A stretch of DNA of 64,000 bases from Euclidia mi. Taxonomy: Eukaryota; Arthropoda; Insecta; Lepidoptera; Erebidae. A model generated the notes under the pieces. The model saw nothing but the letters and a program-made list of their open reading frames with translations, was not told where the DNA came from and did no database searches. Where the stretch lies: positions 53,420,196 to 53,484,195 of the forward strand of contig OX123196.2 of assembly GCA_944739405.2 (NCBI GenBank), read 5' to 3'. The stretch's first letter is position 1. Each line of letters begins with the position of its first letter. Shown in pieces: positions 1 to 9,188 of this stretch. Both the position numbers and the translations under genes were made by a program.

Positions 1-445
1 CATGTACTCTTCTTCGCTACTACTAGGCGGAATGTAAACAACACATAAACAAAATAAAAATCTATTGCGCAAGTAAACCGTCGCACCTACTAGTTCAAAC
101 GCATGATCGTCAATGTTTACGTCGTCGATCGGCACTCGTCGCAGCTCGAGACGCGGTGTGGCCACGAGACACACTCCGCCGTGTTTCCGCCCGTCCGCTC
201 GGTCGCATCTAATGATAGTGTAGTCGGGGGGAATAATTTCTACATCACGAATAGATTCGTTGAAACCGGTTTCTGTAATAGTAAATAAATCTGCGCCAGA
301 TGCTAACAATCCCGCATAAATCTCCTCCAATTTTGTTCGTAAGCCTCTTACGTTCTGATAATAAATATCGATACTCGTTATTTTATTCCTGTTTCTTGGA
401 ATCTTTGAAGGACCGTCGAAACCACACCCATTCGCAGAATTCGAT
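1..445 (-). pseudogene. LINE ORF2, APE endonuclease N-terminus (partial)
   Basis: Reading leftwards from the stop at 446-448 the frame stays open for about 148 codons to the window edge. It contains, in order, the signatures of an APE-type endonuclease: NVRGLRTK near 350, ITETGFN near 275, a GRKHGGVCLVA block near 195 and VVYIPP near 30. This domain nicks target DNA to prime reverse transcription. The segment itself shows no lesion, but it belongs to an element whose ORF1 is broken. No convincing start codon is visible; it overlaps the ORF1 tail, as is usual for these elements. Confidence 0.8.
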
Positions 446-1569
446 GTTTACCGGCCAGTTCTTAGCTTGGCATAGCTTGTCATACTTGCATACTGGATAA
501 AGGAGGCATAATCTCGCTCGGTCTTATGTTTAATTTTTTTTACTTTAATATGAATTTCCGGTCCGCATATATTCTTAACATTTTTTTCTACACTTTTTAC
601 TTTTGTCTCCTTCTCTAGACGCCATATATGCAGGTACTTTTTCTTTTCAGTCCCTTGGATTTCGTTAACCGTTATACTGCCTCCTTTTTTTACTTCGGTG
701 TTGGGATATCGATTTTTCCTTTTACTTACGAGCGTCCAGGTTCCTTCGTTTTCTTTCTCTTTTCCAGTCATATCAGGCATGGAGTTGGTGGTACCTTCTG
801 AGATATTCTGCCTAGAGCTCGTAGCTACATCCGAAGGTTTAGTGGCCACACATTTTTTGGCTGTTTGTGCCGTTTGTGCGGTACTATTGGTTTTCTGTTG
901 AGGTACCCGCTTTTGTTTTTGTTTAACAATGTCTACAAATGATGTTGATGCCTGTGAGAAATCTTCCAAAGGCGTTTGAAGCGACTCCGTATTATCCTTT
1001 GCAGCGTATTTCATACTAAGACAGGTTGCTAGATAATCATTTTTCTCAGAAGAACCTGAATTTGGTTTTCTAATACATCAACTTTACTAGCTTTTTCTCG
1101 AACTACCTCCATTGTTTTCCTTAACTCCCTTAGTTCATTTTCTGTTTTTATAAATCTATCGTGTAGTAAAGCGTACTGTTTAGTTTGATTATCCAACCTT
1201 GATATGATATCCATGTAGAACTGTCGTAGGTCTTCGTGTGACTTATTCTCGTTAGTATCCAGCACGTAATCATTTGGATTGTTACGACTGCCTCGCTCAG
1301 TGTTTACATAGCAGTTGCCCGGTGTAAAAGTTTTGTTCATAGTAGTGCTTCCTCGGACTGGTGTATCGGAATTATCTCGCTTAGGTTATAGTACTAATAC
1401 ATTCCGGACACACTCACTTGTTCCTATTTTCCTGAGTAAATGCTTCAAACTTTTCCGTTGTCAGTGCTAAACATTTCAAATGATATAGCTTTTTACAAGA
1501 TTCTTGAGAACACTCCATATATGATATATCATATATTACGGCCTCGCAGCCGTTACATTTCGGCCCCAT
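383..1569 (-). pseudogene. LINE ORF1 with PHD-like finger and coiled coil, broken
   Basis: The frame opens at the ATG 1569-1567 with MGPKCNGCEAVIYD and shows a PHD-like Cys/His pattern (CNGC, MECSQESC, HLKC). The tryptophan codon before the last Cys pair (VCPEC) is TGA, and a one-base insertion near 1380 then shifts frame. The coiled coil (heptad-like, K/E-rich) is at 1029-1340 and the basic middle and C-terminal region at 448-1014. Near 455 another frameshift moves the conserved tail (WPVNIEFCEW) into a new frame ending at the TAA 383-385. Such ORF1 products are RNA-binding/assembly proteins of the retrotransposon. Three or four lesions make it a pseudogene. Confidence 0.75.
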
Positions 1570-1707
1570 TTAACAAATTCACGATATAATAATATGAATA
1601 ATATGCACAACCAAAAACACGTCCGTACACTCAGAAAATTGACGGTATTATAAAACATTTAAAAAGTTCGCCTGTAAAATATTTTTATCGAAATCTTATA
1701 ACCGTGT

Positions 1708-1764
1708 CAAATAGGGTCACAGTAACGAATCACCTTATTTGATTCGTTACTGTGACCTTATTTG
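1708..1764. repeat. 25-bp inverted repeat (hairpin)
   Basis: The arms 1708-1732 and 1740-1764 are reverse complements with one mismatch, separated by 7 bases. It could form a strong hairpin. No coding or TIR context is visible, and I see no similar copy in the window. Confidence 0.85.
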
Positions 1765-3505
1765 TTACCTACCGAAGTTTGGTAATTATTACATCCTTTT
1801 GTTAAAGATTTGATAGTTATTTTACTTAATCATATATTACTTAAATTTGCGATTATTATCCGCTGTCGGTACTTCGAAGTACCAACAGTGCGGATAAAAA
1901 TCAAAAATATAAAACAAGTGAGGGTAGCTGTCGAAACCCACGCTTCACAAGGACGGCGCTGAGCTGACATCAGTCCTTCCGCGACTACGACCGTTGCAAG
2001 CCGGTAGAAAAGTAGGAGAAAAACAGAGATATTTATGCCTTTAAATAAGTAAATTATCGCGACTAAGACCCGCAAAATAATATTGTATGATGTAAACAAA
2101 TCGCGAAAGTTTAAAAATCCATTAAATCATCCTAGATTGAACAGAAAGTGGTTAGTGGAAGACTAAGATATTTGCTTACATAATGTACATATTTTTACGT
2201 TAAACTTGAAATATTCATAAATAATAAAAATACAAGATGTCAAAAAAAATATTGAATATCTATAGGAAGATTTCTATAAGAATAAGAACTATTTTATGAC
2301 CTTTTTCTTTTCACACAGCATAAGGTAATAATTGTAAGCATAAACCTGATTTGTACACTCCATTGTATTCCCTAAAATTACGTTTGCGGAAGATTATTTC
2401 GCAGGTGAACTATGAAATAAGAACATATGCACTATCTTGCTTTTATATTTTAAACAGGCTCAAATGTACGAAATCTCCATACATTTGTATGTAATTTTTT
2501 ATATCCTACATCATCCAAAACTTCAGTAAAACAACAAACTCGCCCGGAAAGTCCGTAAAGTTTACTCTAATGAACATAGAAACAAAAAAATCATTCTCAG
2601 CTTAAAAATATACTTCCCCTTTTGTATCCGAGATTAAAAAATCTCAGCTTGAATTTCTGAATAAAAAGTTTCTACTACTACTAAACTAATGTTTATTTTG
2701 AGAGGATAAATTAATAAATTTGTTGTAAAGCGATGGTGTGACAAAATTACGAGTCACGGGTCATTTGCAGTGGACAAAAATAAAATATTTTCTTATTTTG
2801 TACTTGAAGGTTTTATTTTGAAGAAAAATCACTGTAACTTTATTTACTTGCCAAGAAAAAAGACTCGTTCGTTTGTAATGGATTCCAACTTATGTTTATA
2901 TTTTCTTTTATGCATTTATTTTGATTTAAACTGATAATTCACTGCTTTGTTGAAGGAACTTTAGGATTACTGTAAAATAACAAAATGAATATAAACGCAT
3001 AAACGTGTACATGTGAATAATATCTTTATAATACATGTTACGTATATGGCGCGTATCATAAATTCTATAAACTTATATTACTAGGTTTATCATTGAGCAA
3101 TAGAAGTAGCAAATAAGTAGTTTTATACTTGTGGCATCTCTGTTACATATATAGAGTTTTATAGACTAGACGGCAAGAACGTACCCTAAATGAAAATGTA
3201 ATAAAATACTACTGGTAGGGATTATTACCTTGTATGAGTTGAGTAAAGCGTAGGCATGCATAAATGACTACAACTATTTTACTACTTTTTTACTGTTCAG
3301 GTAATAGTCAATCGCGTAATATTCGAAAATAAAGGAGAAAATCCGTATTAGCCTGATTAAGAATACAAAATCACTACCCCATTCATTCCGTGGTGACGTA
3401 GGAAGTGACTAAGGGAAATACACCAAGCAAATAGTAACTTTTCATAGACAGGGCAAACTTGACATAAAAACCTATACCAACCCGTTTGGCCAGCGTGGTA
3501 GGAGG
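1765..3505. other. A+T-rich DNA, no gene seen
   Basis: Short open frames here (for example minus strand 1830-2099) have no recognisable domain, skewed hydrophobic composition and no support from neighbours. I see nothing assignable. Confidence 0.6.
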
Positions 3506-3548
3506 GTGAGTCAACAGGAGGATTTGGCAAATCCTCTTGTTGACTCAC
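3506..3548. repeat. 20-bp inverted repeat (hairpin)
   Basis: The arms 3506-3525 and 3529-3548 are complementary with a single mismatch and a 3-base loop. It lies just upstream of a SINE-like sequence and may mark an old insertion boundary; function unknown. Confidence 0.85.
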
Positions 3549-3573
3549 ATTCTTTTGTGACGCACAATATAAG

Positions 3574-3775
3574 AAGCAGCGATAGTCTAATGGAGATACT
3601 AACAGACTGCCATGCAGAAGGTATCACGTTCGAATACACGGCGCGCACCACTAACTTTTCGGAGTTGTGTGCGTATTAAATTGTTAATTATCGCTTTCCC
3701 CGTGCTTCGGAAAACACGTTAAGCCGTCGGTCCCGGCTGTCATGAAGATCTTTGACAGTTGTTAAAGGGTGACCT
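3574..3775 (+). mobile_element. tRNA-derived SINE
   Basis: The 5' part looks like a degenerate tRNA gene with a B-box-like GTTCGAATAC at 3628-3637. It is followed by the body known from lepidopteran SINEs (a GTGCGTATTAAATTGTTAAT block, then TTCGGAAAACACGTTAAGCC, then GTCCCGGCTGTCATGAAG). A degenerate relative of the 3' half is at 55311-55410. It is an RNA polymerase III-type non-coding element, not a functional tRNA gene. Confidence 0.65.
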
Positions 3776-4614
3776 TTGAATAAAAAATATTGTTTGAAAA
3801 TTGATTTTAAACTATTTCAAAATGATAACAATTTTGTCTGCTACGCTTCGCTTTATCTGCGCCCGATCCTAAATGTGCCCCACAGTTTTAATTTACGCAC
3901 CTCGTCCATTGACCTACTGCTTGGGCATTGTATCCGCTGGCTCTATTACATATATAGCACCCTAAGTGTCGTTTATCTCAATCCAAAAGCCGTGATATGT
4001 TATGACGTAACTCATATTCTGCTACAATTATTTACTTGTCATACAAATATTTTTCTTTTCAAAGGACAATGGCAGATCTCCATACATCGAAATGTCTGAC
4101 ATTAAATTGAAGCGAACCGTAATAAAAAATATATTAAAAAAATTGGCGTAAGTAACAGAGTCTATAAATGATTCTATTTTCACTCGGGAAACCCGCAAAA
4201 ATAAGATATCGGTGTTTTAGTTTTTAGTTAAGAATGAACAATGTAGGTACGTTTGAATTATCAAATGAAATAATGTCAGATTGACATCAAAACGCTGAAG
4301 TATTTGTAGCATCCAAAGAGATTGGATAATATACATAGAGACCGTCCTAGTACTCCCAAATTGAACACAGTCAACTGACGTGTAAGATACAATTTAGACA
4401 ATATTATGCCATCAAATTATATAACCTTCGTGATTTTTTCTTTTATAACAGTTCTATCATGATTTTGAATTTAGTCGTATAATATTTATATCGACTTTTC
4501 AAGTGTTGTAAAAAATCTTATCGATATGTCTATCCACCGTATATTTTTACCTCGTTATTTTTTAGATTATATGTGCACGTGATAAAGATTTATAAAATAA
4601 GTGGATTGCTGCAG

Positions 4615-4730
4615 TATGTCGTGGAGAAAATTGGGTGCCTAGAAAGCACCATAGAATTTGTTCCAAGCATTTTACTTCGGAATGTTTTTATAGTAATGGC
4701 AAATGGCTCCTCCCTTCTAAACATATCAGT
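4615..4730 (+). pseudogene. THAP-like zinc-finger exon (partial)
   Basis: A 116-bp open stretch encodes a sequence with ENWVPRKHHRICSKHF, matching the second half of a THAP finger: the conserved W-x-P, then C-x2-H. It is bracketed by an acceptor-like TGCTGCAG (ending 4614) and a donor-like GTGAGTG (from 4731), so it reads as one exon with its last codon complete at the donor. THAP fingers bind the ends of P-type and some other DNA transposons and occur in host proteins. The first Cys pair would be in an upstream exon that I could not find, and no catalytic transposase region was recognised. Confidence 0.55.
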
Positions 4731-5547
4731 GTGAGTGCTTAAATAATTACTTGCTATTATTTAAACTATCAGCAACAGTAATGAATTCCGAAGCTTGTTA
4801 GAATCCATCATATTACAAAAAAAATAATGCACCTATAGAAAAAACCTGATCTTTAGGATTTTTCTTAAGTAATATTTAAAGAGTAATATTTAAAGGACAG
4901 TAATTTGAAGGTTTGATAAGAATTGTCTGCTTTCATAGTCACGATTACTGAGTGGATATGCATCAAAATAAGGGAATCTTCATTTGAAAGAAGTTTTGTT
5001 AAATGTCATCTACCCAGAGACCAAAACTTGGTTGTTCTTGTTCGACTAGTGGACTAATAATGTGCCGATCCCAAGATAGAATCGAAGGGCTAGTTTAGCC
5101 ACAATTTTATTCTCTCTATATATTCTGTGTGTCACATGTATGACCGAAAAGTGTCCGATCCCGCACATACATTTTTTACACATAGATTTGTATTACCTAC
5201 ACTATGTAATGAGAAAATTTCAATAAAGTGATTATTGTTAATAACAAACCTTTGGGCACTATTCAAGGTTTTGTCTGATTTATCTTTTTTAAGTAATTTT
5301 TTATGTTTTTTGCTTGATAAAATCCATGTCGACTATCTCCTATCCTTGTAAAGAATTAATTTGGATATGCCATTCTCAGTTATCATAATGCTTAAGCTAT
5401 GAGTTTTGCTTTTTTCTTAATTATTTGCTTTCTTTAATAAAAATATGTTATTTGGGGGTGATGATTTATTTATTTTATATTTATTAATCCCACTTACAGC
5501 TATCATTACAGCTGAAAAACTAACTATAAATAAGTATAAATAAACAT

Positions 5548-5725
5548 TTATGCCGAGGGTGTCGTATGAGGCGACTAAGAGAAACACAAGAGAAGGAAAT
5601 CTCGAAATAAAACCCTACCTATACGAATACGTCTGGCTAGTGTGGTATAATAGTAGGCCAAACCTCCACCACGGAAGGTTTAAGACCAGGAGTGGACTGG
5701 AAAAAGCTGTTGATGCGTAAAGAAA
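5548..5725 (+). repeat. Dispersed lepidopteran repeat fragment
   Basis: The string GAGGGTGTCGTATGAGGCGA and the downstream AATAAAACCCTACC, GTGGTATAATAGTAGGC and GTGGACTGG blocks are typical of a very common lepidopteran interspersed repeat. It is non-coding. It lies inside the 4061-8014 element and is not represented in its short derivative. Confidence 0.55.
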
Positions 5726-7134
5726 AATACCATGAAAATTAGAAAATAACGCCTCGAAAGATTATGTGCTACTGAGTACCCATTTGAAACAAAAAAATAT
5801 AAGTTCAGTTTAAAAATGCAAGTTTGTGTAATAATTATTTAAAGACTGTCCATCAACTAGCGTTCTGACTGCTGTGGACATAAAGTTACGGAATTTAAAA
5901 TGTATAACATATAAATAATACGGACTTTACAAGTCCGTTTGATTTTGAACGTATATTGAAACTTTAATCGATATCGATAGCGGATTTGCTCAGTCACTAT
6001 TAAATTAAAAAGTTACGATATTTGTGTTCAAATTGTCTTTAACCCTAACTGACAAACATAGTGCCATCTTCTTCTGGCAACTCTAATTTATCATATGAGT
6101 GAAGAGTGTAGCTATATTCAATTTGTTCTTAAAAATATCGTTCCTTCCATGCTTCAGTTATTCTTCTGTGGTAGCATCTAACTGTTACAGCCAAAGACAA
6201 AAACAGAGCTGCACATTTTAAATCGATTTTATGTGAAATCGATACAACATTAAAACGATGCTGTGACGTTTTTATTTGATTTAAAGTTGTTTTGCTTTAG
6301 AAATTATTAGCTTAACCCCTCACCTGATACGGTAGCGGCGGCTATGTTGCCGTAATTTGATCGCCGAATTGAGACGCGCCGCGGCGCGATTTGAGTGGGT
6401 CACATATTAGCATTTTATGGCCTTTTTGTTTATAAATACCTGACACATTATATATTGATGGAATCCTTGATAAATTATCTACAATGTTACAGTACAACGG
6501 TAACATTATATCGTACTGTGACCGAACTGTATTCAAGAGAAAAATAAAAATGTAATGAAATTGGGTAAATTCTGACTTTCTGATGAAATATATAAAAAAA
6601 TAAACAAATTGTAGTTTTCTCTTTCCTTTTTATTTAACCTGCTATTATAAAGGAATAAGCATATTGAAAAACATTTACACCTTTTCCTAATAATATCTAA
6701 CGTAAATCAACAAATTCCATAAGCGGTTTTTGTCGTTTTCATACCGTACGCGTAAAAACTGCATAAAAATGTCTGAACTTTGCACCTTCACTTTGTTCAA
6801 CATGTTTCATTAAACTCATGAGATATATATATATTTAGAAAGCTTGTTTGATGGTTAAAAGAATCACAATAATTTTAGGCGACAGAATTGCATTAATTTT
6901 AAACAAAAGGTAAATTAACAAGACCCTCATTTTAGGCGGTCCAAAGCAGGGCATATTTAAAACTTTGCTCATTATAACAAAATCAAACCAAAATACAAAA
7001 TAAAGACTTATGAGTCTTAAAGACTATAAAAGGAGCTTTAAATTTCAACAAATGACAATCTTATAGTTATTGTAAATAATTATTAATTAAATAAAAATTG
7101 CAGTAACAAAGGACAATGACTCGGCCTGACAGCC

Positions 7135-7689
7135 GGTCATAAAATGACCGACTGTTACCTGCATTATATTTTTCGTGAATATTTAGAAAATACATGAATT
7201 TAAGGACTTCTGCATATTATATACTATTTATTTATGAAATTATTTAAACAATACAACAAAAAAAATACCAACAAGTGCAGAAACAATACGAAAAATCATA
7301 TGAAATATACGGGTGCGGGGCGAATTGGTTCTTACCTAAGGAAAAGTGTCTTTAATCTTAAATTACACTACGAATATTATCAACTTAAACATAAAACGAA
7401 AAAATACTTACTAAGGCATGATTAAATTGCTTCTTACTGATGCTGCAGCGACAGGACACGCACAGCGACGCGGGAACCTTCTTTTGATTAGACGAAACTT
7501 TTTTTTTTTGGAGCATGTCTGTTTTCTTTTACAATACGCAAGGCGTGTTATTGTCCTACCAACCTAACGCAATCGCAAGCCGCTACAAATCGGTAAAACA
7601 GAGAAAATAGACTTGAAATGCGAACATAAAAAATGGTCATAATATGACTACGTATCAAAAATCGCCCTACTTTCTCGTCATAATATGAC
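7135..7689. repeat. Three short palindromes, GTCATAAKATGAC
   Basis: The palindrome-like motif occurs at 7135-7149 (GGTCATAAAATGACC), 7636-7648 and 7677-7689 (both GTCATAATATGAC). All lie in the right part of the 4061-8014 element. They could be protein-binding sites, but this is inference. Confidence 0.6.
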
Positions 7690-8094
7690 TATAGATCAGA
7701 TGAGTGCTTATTGATATAATGTTAGTTAAAGATTAAATAACTGCATTTTAATAATTATATTTTAATAATCGATACGGATAAATAACACTCTCGTCTATTC
7801 CTGTCACACCATTGTCTATGGCAACAATCAAATATTATAGTAGTTACCTAGTTCGTAATCAATTGGAATGCTTTTTATCATCATAAAATACTCCAGCTTT
7901 AACGAGACATAGTGAAAATATTAAAAATCGTAGAAAAAAAAAACAATTTGTTTTGTTCATATGAAGTTTAAGGTCGCCACAACAAACCCAGACCGAATTC
8001 TGCCATTGTTCTTTGCTCAGAAGCTGGTGAGATTCGGCGCGTGGTAAATCTAAATTCCTTAGATTTGCCAAAACTATTTAGATTTACTTTATAG

Positions 8095-8935
8095 AAGCAA
8101 TCTTTTTACAAAAAAAAGTATATATGTATGTTTATCCATTGTCAAGTACACATAGCCGCTTGACCGCGCACAAGTGACTATTCTCCCTTTTTCGAAATTC
8201 CGTAGACCGCGCACAAGTGACTATTTTCCCTTTTTGGTTACAGCGCTGTACTCGGTCTGAATTTACTATTTCTTTCTATTACGTAATGTTTTAAATCCTT
8301 TTTCTCTGTTCTATTCAAATCATTGAACATTTCTTCATGCTAAAAATACGAAGCAAGTCTTAAAATCATTAACCCGGAACGAAAAAATAATGTCAAATGC
8401 CACTCTTTGTTTCGCGCGCTCCGTGATTACGTGCTAATCGTATGGGTGTAATTAAATATTTTTATACTATGATACATGTTTTTTTTATTTAATTCGGTGT
8501 AGATAGAACCCCTCTACAGTAAAAACTCATAAATTATGTATGTCATCGATTTACTTTTTAAAATAATCCTGTTTAAAATACACAAAGTGTTTTTTTCAAC
8601 GATAGTCAATGTTCGCTGCTAAGTATAATAAATTAGAAACTAAATATCAACAAAGAATTCATACGACTTGTACAAGTCATTCATAAGGTTGAAGAAAAAC
8701 ATCACTTCAACTTACTCATGTTACCGACTTATCAACAATAAATGTTTATGTTAGCGCGCCCATCTGGCGAGCGGCGACATTTTGTCGCCGCGTCGCGACA
8801 TTTTGTTTAGAACGTGAGCGGTCGAGCGAATTCAGCGAATTGGCGCTTGCGGTCAAGCGGATAGTACAAGCTCTGCTTAGTTTGGGACTAGATGGTGTTG
8901 TGTGAATGTGGTATTATATTATTATTATTATCTCC
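8095..8935 (+). mobile_element. SINE 3' part, split by an insertion
   Basis: The 3' body of a lepidopteran SINE is present in two pieces: up to the AGTACA at 8145-8150, and from the second AGTACA at 8863-8868 onward (AAGCTCTGCTTAGTTTGGGA, then GTGTGAATGTGG). The same body occurs at 43686-45455. The two pieces join at the duplicated hexamer when the 712-bp insertion is left out. The tail runs into a TTA-rich stretch at 8914-8936, where the R4/Dong LINE ends. Confidence 0.65.
8151..8862. mobile_element. 712-bp non-autonomous TIR element
   Basis: The ends are inverted relatives (CCGCTTGACCGC at the left, GCGGTCAAGCGG at the right) and are flanked by the direct repeat AGTACA on both sides, a likely 6-bp target-site duplication. 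The element has no coding capacity. Near its left end the phrase GACCGCGCACAAGTGACTAT occurs twice (8162 and 8206). A smaller hairpin (GGCGACATTTTGTCGCC) lies near 8774. Confidence 0.65.
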
Positions 8936-9188
8936 TTTATTTATTACTTTTCTAATTAAAATTACATTTTTAAATATATAATTTACCCAAAGAAAAAACA
9001 CATTTAAAAATATAAAAATAACCGTGGGGTCCCACCAGCATCGGGCACAGAGTGCAAGCTGCCGGTGGTTAGGGCTCCAGAGACAGGAACTTCCTCACAA
9101 TACGTGCCGTGTCCAGAAGTACTGCCTTTTGCATCAGGCCCTTGACCCAAGCACCCAACGCGAGCCTCTTAAGGTGACGGTCGAGGCT

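Larger units (their letters stand above)
1..1569 (-). mobile_element. CR1/jockey-type non-LTR retrotransposon, 5' part
   Basis: A minus-strand LINE enters from its 5' side near 1569 and leaves the window at base 1. It has the two-ORF plan of CR1/jockey-type elements: an ORF1 with a PHD-like zinc finger and coiled coil, then an overlapping ORF2 that opens with an apurinic (APE) endonuclease. Only the first ~148 codons of ORF2 are in the window, so the reverse transcriptase would lie to the left. ORF1 is broken by a nonsense codon and frameshifts, so this copy is not intact. The exact clade (CR1, Zenon or jockey) cannot be settled without the RT. Confidence 0.8.
4061..8014 (+). mobile_element. 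Candidate 3.95-kb TIR DNA transposon (parent copy)
   Basis: The left end AAAGGACAATGGCAGATC (4061) and the right end TCTGCCATTGTTCTTT (to 8014) are inverted relatives differing at a few positions. Three stretches of the interval (4061-4300, about 6170-6315, about 7700-8014) match, in order and reverse-complemented, the 0.7-kb element at 20429-21124, which has the same termini. That argues for one transposon and an internally deleted derivative. A THAP-like exon at 4615-4730 suggests a transposase of a THAP-bearing superfamily (P or Kolobok are known examples). I could not identify a clean target-site duplication, and a separate lepidopteran repeat sits inside at 5548-5725. Confidence 0.6.

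Noticed and set aside
3357..3548. Minus-strand 63-codon frame as a small gene
   Set aside because: It overlaps a hairpin and has no recognisable motif or conserved neighbour.
4061..8014. Firm assignment to the P superfamily
   Set aside because: THAP fingers also occur in Kolobok and host genes, and I could find neither an 8-bp duplication nor a catalytic domain.
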